A stretch of DNA of 64,000 nucleotides from Poseidonibacter lekithochrous (GCF_018861145.1 NZ_JAHKQT010000044.1:31615-95614), one strand, 5' to 3'; positions 35,482 to 43,686 are shown, counted from the stretch's first letter. The notes: generated by a model from the letters alone, not told the origin. Program-made: numbers and translations.

Positions 35482-35500
35482 AGCCACTTAAAAAGTGACT
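35482..35500 (-). terminator. Terminator of tpx
   Basis: On the minus strand AGTCACTT pairs with AAGTGGCT (one G-U) across a 3-base loop, followed by TTTTTTATTTT. It lies 49 bases after the tpx stop. Confidence 0.8.
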
Positions 35501-35548
35501 CTTTTTAACTTTTTGAAGTATATCAAATTGTAATAATCAAAACCTTGA

Positions 35549-36085
35549 TTATTGACAAGTCCCACAACAAGAAGTTGATGTTGCATCACTTAATGCTGCA
35601 AGTGCGGCATCATAGTTTGGCTCTTCAGTAATCTCTGGACAAATTTCTTTGTAAGTAATAACACCTGAAGCATTAACTACAAAAACTGCTCTACAAGCTA
35701 CACCAGCTAATGGTCCAGTGGCAATTAATACACCATAAGATTTAGCAAAAGCTTTAGCTCTGAAATCTGAACCAACAGTTAAGTTTTCGATTCCTTCAGT
35801 TGTACAAAATCTACCCATTGCAAATGGTAAATCCATAGATACAACAATTACTTCAGCATTTTCAATTTTTGCTGCTTTTTCGTTGAATTTTCTTGTCTCT
35901 GCTGCACATACTGCTGTATCTAATGATGGTACGACTACAATTACTTGTGATTTACCATTTTCTCCACCGATTTGAACATCAGATAAATCTTTTGCTACAA
36001 CAGTTACGACAGGTGCTTTATCACCAACTTTAACTTCTGCTCCACTTAATTCTACTTCATTACCTTTTAATTTTGTTGTTGCCAT
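35549..36085 (-). CDS. tpx: Thiol peroxidase (Tpx) with Cys-rich tail
   Basis: 178 residues, about 12 longer than E. coli Tpx. Peroxidatic C60 lies in PSLDTAVCAAETRKF and resolving C94 in GRFCTTEGIENL, spaced as in the atypical 2-Cys Tpx family. It reduces hydrogen peroxide and alkyl hydroperoxides with thioredoxin. The C-terminus adds TSTSCCGTCQ, with three extra Cys, which is unusual. AAGGAAATTAT precedes the ATG. A TATAAT box (36118-36123) is on the minus strand, with an imperfect GTCT/AGAC dyad at 36143-36156 where the -35 should be. Confidence 0.95.
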   Translation of the reverse strand: MATTKLKGNEVELSGAEVKVGDKAPVVTVVAKDLSDVQIGGENGKSQVIVVVPSLDTAVCAAETRKFNEKAAKIENAEVIVVSMDLPFAMGRFCTTEGIENLTVGSDFRAKAFAKSYGVLIATGPLAGVACRAVFVVNASGVITYKEICPEITEEPNYDAALAALSDATSTSCCGTCQ

Positions 36086-36117
36086 ATAATTTCCTTTTAT
36101 TTTTAATATTTCTTGAC

Positions 36118-36156
36118 ATTATAATAAATTCGGATAAATATTGTCTTAATTGAGAC
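36118..36156 (-). promoter_or_regulatory. tpx promoter with dyad in the -35 region
   Basis: TATAAT (36123-36118) is about 33 bases before the start codon. At 36143-36156 GTCTTAATTGAGAC forms a near-palindrome across the -35 position. It may bind a redox regulator, which is inference. Confidence 0.4.
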
Positions 36157-36173
36157 CAATCAATTTTAAACTG

Positions 36174-37037
36174 TTACGATTTAACTCTAATACAGTTATC
36201 TTCTAAAACAATTTTATCATCATTTAATAATTTTGTTAGTGTTGCTTTAAAAGCTTTTTTACTAACACCAAATGCTTTTTTAATATCTTCTGCATCACTC
36301 TTATATGTAAAGTTCATTTTTCCACCATTTTGAACTAAGAGTTCATAAACTTTATCATCTTTAACTTTTTTACCAATTTCTTGTAAAGAGATATCAAGTT
36401 TATTATCATCTCTTATTTTTTTAACATAAGCTCTTTTTCTATCTCCAAAATAAACATTTTCAAAGATTTCTGTATGGAAAATCATCCCATCATATAAATC
36501 ATTTACAATTACTTTATATCCAAGAGGAGTTTTAGAATATACTAAAATTTCTACCTCATCTTTTTCTTCTAAACCTTTGATATCTTGATCTAGTGTATAT
36601 TTTTCAGTAGCGATTAATCTATCTGTTTTTTCGTCAAGAATCATTTTAAGAACTTTAAAATGTCCTTTGTGAAAAATACTTCTTTGTTTATTTTTAGGAA
36701 CTAAAATATCTTTAGGTAATCCAATATCAACAAAAGCTCCAAAAGGTGCAGTATCTACAATCTCTAAATATGCAAATTCATTTACATAAAGATATGGATC
36801 AAGAGTAGTTGCTACTAATCTATCTTCACTATCTGTATAAATAAATACATCTAAAAAAGAGCCTAATTCCATCTCATTTGTTACATAAGCATTAGGAAGA
36901 AGTACTTCTTCTCTATCTTCACTGATTAAATAAATACCTGGTTCACTTTTTCTATATACAGCAAGTTTATTTATTTCACCTACATATATTCTTTCATTTA
37001 TTATTTGTTCTTTTTTTACTTCTCGATTTTCAATCAT
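36174..37037 (-). CDS. cvfB: S1-like RNA-binding protein CvfB
   Basis: 287 residues. It matches the CvfB/YitL family: three S1-type beta-barrels in series (INKLAVYRKSEPGIYLISEDREEVLLPN; FAYLEIVDTAPFGAFVDIGLPKDILVPK; DEVEILVYSKTPLGYKVIVNDLYDGMIFHTEIF) and a C-terminal winged helix (YELLVQNGGKMNFTYKSDAEDIKKAFGVSKKAFKATLTKLLND). It is thought to bind RNA; its task in this phylum is unknown. It is monocistronic on the minus strand, with the consensus promoter region of the DoxX-like gene divergently upstream. Confidence 0.9.
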   Translation of the reverse strand: MIENREVKKEQIINERIYVGEINKLAVYRKSEPGIYLISEDREEVLLPNAYVTNEMELGSFLDVFIYTDSEDRLVATTLDPYLYVNEFAYLEIVDTAPFGAFVDIGLPKDILVPKNKQRSIFHKGHFKVLKMILDEKTDRLIATEKYTLDQDIKGLEEKDEVEILVYSKTPLGYKVIVNDLYDGMIFHTEIFENVYFGDRKRAYVKKIRDDNKLDISLQEIGKKVKDDKVYELLVQNGGKMNFTYKSDAEDIKKAFGVSKKAFKATLTKLLNDDKIVLEDNCIRVKS

Positions 37038-37112
37038 TTTTAGTTATTCCGTTCGTTTAAATTTTTATTATTATAGCTAAATATAACTTTTCTAGGTCTA
37101 CTACTTAAGCTA

Positions 37113-37141
37113 TTGACATTTTAGAATACTTATTCTATAAT
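37113..37141 (+). promoter_or_regulatory. Perfect consensus sigma-70 promoter with internal palindrome
   Basis: TTGACA (37113-37118), 17 bases, then TATAAT (37136-37141). Both boxes match consensus exactly. Inside the spacer and touching the -10 is the palindrome TAGAATACTTATTCTA (37122-37137), placed where a bound repressor would block the polymerase. It drives the 37171 gene. Confidence 0.75.
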
Positions 37142-37170
37142 AATGTTTATTAAATACAATAAGGAAATAT

Positions 37171-37620
37171 ATGAATATATTTGTAAAAATCACAACACTT
37201 TTAAGCGGTCTTCTTTTAGTAAGATTTGTTATATCGAAGTTTTTTGCTTGGCCAATTTCAGTTCAGGCTTTTATAGAAATGGCTAAACCTATGGGAATAG
37301 ATCCTACATTTTTTAGATTATTTACAGGAGTTATTATTCTTATAGCTTGCGTAGGTTTTTTTATTAGTTTTTATTTATTAATAAGAGGTAGAGTAAAAAC
37401 TCAATCTAAAGAATTAATATATACAGCATTTTTTTATTTATATGGAATAGGTGCAATGACAGGTGCGTTATTAGCAGAGTTTCTTCTTAGAGATCAACCT
37501 AAGATGCCTCTTGTAATTATTGCACTTTTTATTTTGATAACATCAACTATAAACTTACTTAACTTAAGAAAATATAATATTTTAAGCTCTCTTAAAAGCT
37601 TATCATCTTCAAAAAAGTAA
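37171..37620 (+). CDS. DoxX-like inner membrane protein
   Basis: 149 residues with four hydrophobic helices and little else. The start LLSGLLLVRFVISKFFAWPISVQAFIEMAKPMGIDPTFFRLFTGVI resembles the DoxX/DoxD-like family (four-helix bundle membrane proteins). The family is linked in other bacteria with sulfur metabolism or redox stress, but function is not proven. AAGGAAATAT precedes the ATG. A perfect consensus promoter with a palindrome drives it, so it is probably inducible. A 13-bp terminator follows. Confidence 0.7.
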   Translation: MNIFVKITTLLSGLLLVRFVISKFFAWPISVQAFIEMAKPMGIDPTFFRLFTGVIILIACVGFFISFYLLIRGRVKTQSKELIYTAFFYLYGIGAMTGALLAEFLLRDQPKMPLVIIALFILITSTINLLNLRKYNILSSLKSLSSSKK

Positions 37621-37623
37621 ACT

Positions 37624-37659
37624 AGTACAAATCCTCATTTAAATAAGAGGATTTGTACT
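37624..37659. terminator. Strong terminator between convergent genes
   Basis: A perfect 13-bp stem (37624-37636 with 37647-37659) around a 10-base loop. It separates the DoxX-like gene from the ZnuB-like gene and can serve both strands, though neither tail is a pure U-run. Confidence 0.65.
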
Positions 37660-37669
37660 TATACCTCTA

Positions 37670-38485
37670 TCACTTAATTCTTGAGATAAAATATCTTCTA
37701 ATCAATTTTACAATTGTTAAAATCACAACGGCCACAATAATAATACTAGCTCCTGAACTAATATCATATACATATGATATTCCAAGTCCTAAGATAGTAA
37801 ATATTGTTGCAAGTATTGAGCTTAAAATCATCATTGAAGATAGTTTATTAGCAAAAGTTTCTGCCAGATATGTTGGTATTGTTAACAATGCAATTACTAA
37901 AATTAAGCCAACTGCTTTAATTGCAGCAACCACACATAAAGCCGCAAGGATTAAAATAAGTGTATAAAAGAACTTTACATTAATTCCCCGTAATCTTGCA
38001 AATTGACTATCATATGAAACTGTTAATATCTCTTTATAGAAAAATACAACTATTGAGATAATAAAAATATCTAAAATTGTCATATATAAAATATCATCAC
38101 TTGAAACTGCAATAATTGAACCAAATAAATAAGACATCAAGTCTACATTATATCCAGGTGTCAAATCTACAAAGACAATTCCTATTGCCATTCCAAAAGC
38201 CCACATCATACCGATTATGGCATCTACTCTATTTCTATTATTTAGTGTTAATATTGAAATAATTACAGCCGTGATTATCGCAAAAATAGTTGCACCAAAT
38301 AATACAGGTAAACCTAAATAAATTGCAATTCCAATTCCACCATAAGAACTATGAGCAATTCCTCCAGCTAAAAAAGTAATCTTATTTACAACAACTAATG
38401 AGCCAATAATACCAGCAGCAATTGAGATTAAAACTCCTGATATTAGTGCATTTTGTATAAAATCATATTCTAATATTTCTAACAT
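37670..38485 (-). CDS. znuB: Metal ABC transporter permease (ZnuB/TroC-type)
   Basis: 271 residues with eight or so membrane helices. It fits the ABC-3 permease family for zinc or manganese (FLAGGIAHSSYGGIGIAIYLG, FGMAIGIVFVDLTPGYNVDLMSYLFGSI, AAIKAVGLILVIALLTIPTYLAE). It sits 11 bases after the ATPase gene. No periplasmic metal-binding protein gene is nearby. Zn versus Mn cannot be told from sequence. Confidence 0.92.
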   Translation of the reverse strand: MLEILEYDFIQNALISGVLISIAAGIIGSLVVVNKITFLAGGIAHSSYGGIGIAIYLGLPVLFGATIFAIITAVIISILTLNNRNRVDAIIGMMWAFGMAIGIVFVDLTPGYNVDLMSYLFGSIIAVSSDDILYMTILDIFIISIVVFFYKEILTVSYDSQFARLRGINVKFFYTLILILAALCVVAAIKAVGLILVIALLTIPTYLAETFANKLSSMMILSSILATIFTILGLGISYVYDISSGASIIIVAVVILTIVKLIRRYFISRIK

Positions 38486-38496
38486 TTCATTTCCTA

Positions 38497-39240
38497 TTAA
38501 TGCTTATGATCACAGCAAACTTGTGTTTTACCTAAAGCTGATAAAAGTTCAACTTCACATAAATGTTCATCTGTAGTATTTATATCTTTTTGTATTTTTT
38601 CTAAAGCATGATAAACAATATTTTTATTTACATGAGCAACATTCTTTGCATAATTTAATAAAATAGAAATATCATGACTAACTACTACTATACATATATG
38701 CTTATTTAACTCTTTTAATAGTTCATAAATTTCATTTTGACCTTTTACATCAATACTTGCCGTTGGTTCATCTAAGAGCATTACTTTTGGATTTGAACAT
38801 AAAGCACGAGCTATAAAGACTCTTTGCCTTTGACCTCCACTTAAGTCACCTATTTTTCTATTTGCAAACTCTTCCATTCCAACTTTTTTAAGTGAGTGCA
38901 TTGCACAATCTGTATCTGCTTTGTTATATCCAAAAAGTTTTTTAGCCCCTCCTATATGTCCCATGAGAACAACTTCTAATGCAGTTATAGGAAAGTCAAG
39001 ATTTAAGTTTGTATTTTGTGGAACATAGCCTATTAATTCATTTTTAATATTTTTTGTTATCACACCATTTTGAGGTTTTAATAAACCTAAAATAAGTTTT
39101 AATAGAGTTGATTTTCCTCCACCATTTGGGCCAATGATTGCTAAAAAATCATCATCTTGAATAGTTAGATTGATATTTTCTAAAACTTTAAAGTTATTTT
39201 GATAAGAATAAGATAATTCTTTTATATTTAGTATTTCCAA
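38497..39240 (-). CDS. znuC: Metal ABC transporter ATP-binding protein (ZnuC-type)
   Basis: 247 residues. Walker A GPNGGGKST, signature LSGGQRQR, Walker B VMLLDEPTASID and the switch His in VVVSHDISILL are intact. It powers the adjacent permease (stop to start 11 bases). The C-terminus ends TQVCCDHKH, a short Cys/His tail that could bind metal and sense it. The gene starts 63 bases before the end of the YdcF-like gene, and no Zur box was recognised. Confidence 0.92.
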   Translation of the reverse strand: MEILNIKELSYSYQNNFKVLENINLTIQDDDFLAIIGPNGGGKSTLLKLILGLLKPQNGVITKNIKNELIGYVPQNTNLNLDFPITALEVVLMGHIGGAKKLFGYNKADTDCAMHSLKKVGMEEFANRKIGDLSGGQRQRVFIARALCSNPKVMLLDEPTASIDVKGQNEIYELLKELNKHICIVVVSHDISILLNYAKNVAHVNKNIVYHALEKIQKDINTTDEHLCEVELLSALGKTQVCCDHKH

Positions 39241-39303
39241 TATTTACCTTTATTTGCAACAAGGTCGCAATTGTAGCTAACTTTTGGTTAAATTATCTTT
39301 TAT

Positions 39304-40059
39304 TTAAATATAAGCTCTTATATAAGCCCATACAAGTCCGATATATTCATGAAAAGCTACTTTAACTTTATATAAATTCTCACTTGAGAATATATTACTA
39401 TAACTTTTAGAAACATCTGCCAAATTGTATGTTGGAGCTGCAATTGGATTTAAGCCCTGCTTTTTAAATAGTAAGATTGATCGCTTCATATGTGAAGCAC
39501 TTGTCACTAAAATGAAAGGTTTCTCTCCTACAATCTTTTTCATTTCAATGGCTTCTTCTCTTGTATCTCTAGGCTTATCAAGTTTTCTTATTTTATCTTT
39601 TTTTACACCTAATGATATTGCAAGTTGCGAGGCCATAAACGAGTGATAATTTTTATCAAAGCCCTTATATCCTGAAAATACAATCTTAGTATTTTCATCT
39701 TTTGCTTCCAAAATTTTAAAAATTCTAATACCTTCATTTATACGAATACTAGCAGTACTTGATAATTGAGAAGTAATACTTAACTTTTCATTTGTAATAT
39801 GTCCTGAGCCTAAAACTAACACATATTCAACTTTAGGAATATCAAATAGTGCTTTATGTGAGTTTTCTAAAGGATTTATAATTGCATTGGAAATAGGTTG
39901 AAAAGATAAAAGAATAAACCATAAAAAACCTAAAACTAAAAAAAATTTTGCTTTTGCATATGAGTTTATAAGCAAAAAATATAAAGCTAGAAAAAGTATA
40001 AAAAGGCCTAAGGGAACTGGTAATAAGAAAGCTGAAATAATTTTTTTAAAAAGAAACAT
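39304..40059 (-). CDS. YdcF/ElyC-like DUF218 membrane protein
   Basis: 251 residues. Two N-terminal membrane helices (about 6-27 and 36-55) precede a DUF218 domain: VEYVLVLGSGHITNE, ASIRINEGIRIF, TKIVFSGYKG, TREEAIEMKKIVGEKPFILVTSASHMKRSILLFKKQGLNPIAAPT. The size and double helix match ElyC, linked to cell-envelope/lipid carrier homeostasis in E. coli. Enzymatic role unproven. It immediately follows the MEMO gene (1 base apart) and so shares the AmmeMemo operon. Confidence 0.88.
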   Translation of the reverse strand: MFLFKKIISAFLLPVPLGLFILFLALYFLLINSYAKAKFFLVLGFLWFILLSFQPISNAIINPLENSHKALFDIPKVEYVLVLGSGHITNEKLSITSQLSSTASIRINEGIRIFKILEAKDENTKIVFSGYKGFDKNYHSFMASQLAISLGVKKDKIRKLDKPRDTREEAIEMKKIVGEKPFILVTSASHMKRSILLFKKQGLNPIAAPTYNLADVSKSYSNIFSSENLYKVKVAFHEYIGLVWAYIRAYI

Positions 40060-40842
40060 CTACTTTCCTATAAGAGCAGTTGTATATCCTACAACTCTTG
40101 ATTTATCATTAGTCACATCACAACTTGTACTATAATCTAATACTTTTGCATTTAATGATTTACTAATTGCTATTTTTAAAATAGCTTTAATTCCTATTTT
40201 TCCACAAGCTTCACTATTTTCTAAGATTGACATATCTTTCTTTTCAATCCCTTTTATGCAATTTAGATCAAGTTCTTTGGCTTTTTCTAAAGAATAAAAA
40301 TGACTTAAATCAGTACTAATTACAAGAAGGTTATCTTTATCTTTTATTACCTCAGCTATTAATTCACTCAATGTATTAAAGTCCTGATTTCCATATATTA
40401 TTTCTATAATTTTTGCATTTGGGAAATGATATTTTATAAAAGGGGCTTGTGTTTCAGTTGAATGTTCAAATGTACATTCTTCATTTATATTTAAAAAGCT
40501 ATATTTTTCTTTTAAATCTTTTGAAAACTCAGTATCTACTTGAATATTTCCCAAAGGCGTTTCATACTCATCATCTAAACAAATATGTGAGCCTTCAAAA
40601 TAAACATGATGAGAAGGACCTACTACTATTACTCTTTTAGGATTTTGTTCTGAGCATAAAAAATAAGATTTATTTGCAAGGTTCCCGCTATAAATAAATC
40701 CTGCATGTGGTGTGATTATTGCATTTATATGTTCAAAACTATTTTGGGTTTCAATCTTAGAAAAACTTTTAATTAAAGAAAGAAGTTCCTTTTTCTCATT
40801 AGGGTAAAAACTTCCTGCAACAACAGTTTTTCTAATACTCAC
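40060..40842 (-). CDS. AmmeMemoRadiSam system protein B (MEMO1 family)
   Basis: 260 residues. It shows the MEMO fold motifs: RKTVVAGSFYPN, IITPHAGFIYSGNLANKSY, VGPSHHVYFEGS, STETQAPFIKYHFPNA, and LLVISTDLSHFYSLEKAKELD. The His residues (PHAG, PSHH, SHFY) are the likely metal ligands. The AmmeMemoRadiSam proteins are widely found together but their reaction is not settled. GTG start overlaps the stop of the AMMECR1 gene by one base. No radical-SAM partner is in the window. Confidence 0.94.
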   Translation of the reverse strand: MSIRKTVVAGSFYPNEKKELLSLIKSFSKIETQNSFEHINAIITPHAGFIYSGNLANKSYFLCSEQNPKRVIVVGPSHHVYFEGSHICLDDEYETPLGNIQVDTEFSKDLKEKYSFLNINEECTFEHSTETQAPFIKYHFPNAKIIEIIYGNQDFNTLSELIAEVIKDKDNLLVISTDLSHFYSLEKAKELDLNCIKGIEKKDMSILENSEACGKIGIKAILKIAISKSLNAKVLDYSTSCDVTNDKSRVVGYTTALIGK

Positions 40843-41387
40843 TATCTCACCTTTATAACTTCATAAATAGATACATCAATACCTTTTTCTAAGGCATCTT
40901 CTTCAAAACTACCTTTATGTAATAACTGTTTAAAAAACTCTTCAAAGCTAGGAATTTGTTCCCATACTTGTGGTAAAAATGTTGAACGAGAATCTTCATC
41001 TTGTAAAACTACACCATGCGTTCCAACTTTTATTTTTGATTTTAAATCTTCTAAGCTAGTGTATTCTAGTTTTAAAGCAGGAGTTAAAATAGATATTTCT
41101 AAATCTATTTTTGCATACTCTTCTTCACTTAATTCTAAAAACCTTGGATCTAAAAAAGCAGCATTATAAGCATTTTCAACAATATCATCGATTAACATTC
41201 CATATACTTCTAAACTTCCAATACATCCTCTTAGCTCATTATCTAATTTTAATGTTACAAAACAGGCACCTGGTTCTTCTAAAAAAGGGTAGTTTTTAAG
41301 TAGCTCTTCTTTATCTATTTTTACTGTCTCATCAAATTTTGATTTGATTGAATCATGTGCAATTTTTAACAATATATCTTCACTCAT
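40842..41387 (-). CDS. AmmeMemoRadiSam system protein A (AMMECR1 domain)
   Basis: 181 residues. AMMECR1 signature: PGACFVTLKLDNELRGCIGSLEVYGMLIDDIVENAYNAAFLDPRF. The segment LRGCIGS is the most conserved part of the family. It is of unknown function, in a tight pair with the MEMO-like gene. It begins 8 bases after the hemH stop, so hemH, AMMECR1, MEMO and YdcF-like genes may be one transcript. Confidence 0.94.
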   Translation of the reverse strand: MSEDILLKIAHDSIKSKFDETVKIDKEELLKNYPFLEEPGACFVTLKLDNELRGCIGSLEVYGMLIDDIVENAYNAAFLDPRFLELSEEEYAKIDLEISILTPALKLEYTSLEDLKSKIKVGTHGVVLQDEDSRSTFLPQVWEQIPSFEEFFKQLLHKGSFEEDALEKGIDVSIYEVIKVR

Positions 41388-41395
41388 AAGAACCC

Positions 41396-42322
41396 TTATT
41401 TTATAATATCTTTAATGGCTTCAATAAATTCATCACTTGCATTTACACATTTACAAACTTTGTATTCATTTACACCTATTTCTTCAGCAATTTCTTTATA
41501 CTCAATAGTTAATTCAAAATCTGTTTCAGAATTATCAACAATAAAAGCAAGAGGATAGATAAGTACATTATCATCTTTAAAATCAAGTAATGCATCATCA
41601 AGTGATGGTTCCAACCATTTTAATGGCCCTACTTTTGATTGATATGCTAAAGATATTGAGTTAAATTCAATACCTCTTTGTCTTAAGATATTACTTAAAA
41701 TATCAACATGTTCAATCATTTGCTTTTCATAAGGATCACCTGCATCAACTATGTTTTGAGGTAAACCATGAGCTGAAAATAGAAGATTATATTCACTAGG
41801 ATTTTCAACATTTTTTACTATTTCATTTATTATACAATTATTAAATAATTCATTTTTATAAAAAGGTTCAATTATTCTAGTTTTAAAGGCATTTTTTGAA
41901 TATCTTTGGAAATCTTCCAATGAGGATTTTGTTGTAGTTGTAGAATATTGTGGATATAAAGGAAGAAGAATCACTTCTTCAATTCCATCTTCTTTCATCT
42001 GTTTTATTACATCTTTAGAAAAAGGTGGAGTATATCTCATAACTTGATATGTTTTATATTCGTCTATTTTATTATTTACTTTTGAAACTAATTGTTCTGT
42101 TAATTTATTTATAGGAGACTCATTTCCAATTTCTTCATAATTCTTCCATGCCGAATTAAGTCTTGAATTTACAATAAAAAATGCTATTAATTTACGTAAA
42201 ATTGGATTTACTGTTAATATATTTTCGTCATTAAACATATTTGTTAAAAACATTTTTAATTCATCTTTACTTCGTGCTCCACCCATATTAAGTAGTACTA
42301 TTGCTTTATTAGTTTTTTGCAT
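41396..42322 (-). CDS. hemH: Ferrochelatase
   Basis: 308 residues. It inserts Fe2+ into protoporphyrin IX, the last step of the protoporphyrin-dependent haem route. Signatures: AIVLLNMGGARSKDELKMFL start, PLYPQYSTTTTKSSLEDF, LLFSAHGLPQNIVDAGDPYEKQ and LIYPLAFIVDNSETDFEL. The catalytic His is in SAHGLP. It overlaps the upstream ABC ATPase gene by 14 bases, suggesting coupled translation. AMMECR1 follows. Haem from this pathway would serve the cytochromes and MsrQ in the window. Confidence 0.96.
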   Translation of the reverse strand: MQKTNKAIVLLNMGGARSKDELKMFLTNMFNDENILTVNPILRKLIAFFIVNSRLNSAWKNYEEIGNESPINKLTEQLVSKVNNKIDEYKTYQVMRYTPPFSKDVIKQMKEDGIEEVILLPLYPQYSTTTTKSSLEDFQRYSKNAFKTRIIEPFYKNELFNNCIINEIVKNVENPSEYNLLFSAHGLPQNIVDAGDPYEKQMIEHVDILSNILRQRGIEFNSISLAYQSKVGPLKWLEPSLDDALLDFKDDNVLIYPLAFIVDNSETDFELTIEYKEIAEEIGVNEYKVCKCVNASDEFIEAIKDIIK

Positions 42323-42911
42323 TATCTTCTAACCTTATTATTTTATCGCTACACCATTTTGCCATTTGCTCATCATGTGTTATTAATAATATTGCACATG
42401 AATCTAAATATTTTATAAGAAGTTTCATTACATCATATGCCATGATATTATCTAATGCAGATGTTGGTTCATCTACAAGTAATAGTTTTGGTTTCATTAA
42501 AAGTGCTCTTAAAATTGAACATCTTTGCAACTGTCCACCACTTAGCTCATGAGGTTTTTTATCAAGTAAATTTCTTTCTAAATTTAGTTCTTTTAAAAAA
42601 TCTTTTAATTCTTTTGAAAAATCTCTTCGTACTACATCTTCTAATTGTTCAAATATTGAGTATGTGGGATGAAATGAATTATATGGATCTTGAAAAATAA
42701 GACTTAAATCTTTTTTTTCTATAGTTCCCTTTTGAGGTTTTATTGTTCCCATTATTAACTCAAAAAGAGTTGTTTTCCCACTTCCACTTTTCCCAAAAAT
42801 AGTTATTAATTCACCTTGTGTTAATGACAGCGAAAAGTTTTTATAAATAGGAGCATTTTCTTTATATGAGAAATCTAGATTTTTTATATCTAAAATAAAT
42901 TCGTTATTCAA
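42309..42911 (-). CDS. ABC transporter ATP-binding protein
   Basis: About 200 residues. Walker A FGKSGSGKTT, signature LSGGQLQRCS, Walker B LLLVDEPTSALD and switch His in LLITHDEQM are intact. The Q-loop FQDPYNSFHPTYSI resembles oligopeptide/nickel-type importers. I place the start at TTG 42911, seven bases after AAGG; a GTG three codons upstream lies inside that ribosome site. No permease is adjacent. It overlaps hemH by 14 bases. Substrate unknown; the hemH link suggests a metal or porphyrin role, which is inference. Confidence 0.85.
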   Translation of the reverse strand: MNNEFILDIKNLDFSYKENAPIYKNFSLSLTQGELITIFGKSGSGKTTLFELIMGTIKPQKGTIEKKDLSLIFQDPYNSFHPTYSIFEQLEDVVRRDFSKELKDFLKELNLERNLLDKKPHELSGGQLQRCSILRALLMKPKLLLVDEPTSALDNIMAYDVMKLLIKYLDSCAILLITHDEQMAKWCSDKIIRLEDNAKN

Positions 42912-43033
42912 TATTATCACCTTAAATTTAATAGATACTATATAAAAATATGCCTTTATATTTGCAAAATTAAAATATCATAAACATTATTAACACAATT
43001 AATCTACAATTATTTGTAACACTCCTATTTATA

Positions 43034-43064
43034 CTTAGCTTTTAATATAAATTATTAAGCTAAG
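43034..43064 (+). promoter_or_regulatory. 8-bp inverted repeat flanking a possible -10 of the cytochrome c gene
   Basis: CTTAGCTT (43034-43041) and AAGCTAAG (43057-43064) flank an AT-rich core with AATATAAAT. It stands 50 bases before the cytochrome c gene. It may be an operator or a leader hairpin. Confidence 0.4.
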
Positions 43065-43113
43065 AAAAAGAAAAAATAGCTAGAATATTTGTTCTAATTT
43101 TAAGGAGAAAATA

Positions 43114-43401
43114 ATGAAAAAACTTGTATTAACTACATTAGTTGCAGCTGCAACAGCAGTAACTTTATCTGCTGCATCTTTCGCTGCATGTGCTGCATGT
43201 CATGGACAAAAAGCTGAGAAAAAAGCTTTAGGAAAATCACATATTATTGCTGGTTGGGATGTTGCTAAAACAACTGCTGCTTTAAATGGATATAAAGATG
43301 GTTCTTATGGTGGCGCAATGAAAGCCGTTATGAAAGGTCAAGCTATGAGATTATCTGACGAGGATATTGCTGATTTAGCAAAACAAATTGCAGCAATGTA
43401 A
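43114..43401 (+). CDS. Small periplasmic cytochrome c (class I, c553-like)
   Basis: 95 residues. A signal peptide (MKKLVLTTLVAAATAVTLSA, cleavage near ASFA) is followed by one haem site CAACH (C26, C29, H30). The likely axial Met is M78 in GQAMRLSDEDI, and DIADLAKQIAAM ends the domain as in cytochrome c553. It would carry electrons to the cbb3 oxidase in the periplasm. AAGGAG precedes the ATG. The convergent ccoS and ccoI genes next door assemble that oxidase, which fits. Confidence 0.95.
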   Translation: MKKLVLTTLVAAATAVTLSAASFAACAACHGQKAEKKALGKSHIIAGWDVAKTTAALNGYKDGSYGGAMKAVMKGQAMRLSDEDIADLAKQIAAM

Positions 43402-43416
43402 TTAATTTTATTTTTT

Positions 43417-43444
43417 AAAGCTAGTCATTTTTATGACTAGCTTT
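43417..43444. terminator. Terminator of the cytochrome c gene (overlaps ccoS end)
   Basis: An 11-bp stem (AAAGCTAGTCA / TGACTAGCTTT) with a 6-base loop and a T-rich tail TTCTTTTTC on the plus strand. On the minus strand it covers the last ccoS codons. Confidence 0.8.
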
Positions 43445-43672
43445 TTCTTTTTCTTCAATTTTTAAAGCCTTAGCTTCTTTGGCTTCTTTTATTTTTCTTT
43501 CTTTATTAATAGCATCATTTAAATCATCTGTACTATCAAACAACATTCCATCTATAAGTTTATTTGAATCATCAAATTGCCCATTTTTTGCAGCCCATAC
43601 AAATAAAAGTAATAAACCTGCGGATATTATTATCCCAACTATTAACATAAAAAAAAGTGTATCATCTATCAT
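43421..43672 (-). CDS. ccoS: cbb3-type cytochrome oxidase assembly protein CcoS
   Basis: 83 residues. One N-terminal membrane helix (DDTLFFMLIVGIIISAGLLLLFVWAAKNGQFDD), with the family-typical WAAKNGQFDD, then a charged tail. CcoS is needed, with the CcoI copper ATPase, to mature cbb3 oxidase. It is 14 bases downstream of ccoI in the same operon. The charged tail (KEAKEAKALKIEEKEK) is longer than in many CcoS proteins. The end overlaps a terminator of the opposite cytochrome gene. Confidence 0.93.
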   Translation of the reverse strand: MIDDTLFFMLIVGIIISAGLLLLFVWAAKNGQFDDSNKLIDGMLFDSTDDLNDAINKERKIKEAKEAKALKIEEKEKASHKND

Positions 43673-43686
43673 TTATTTTCCTTTTT

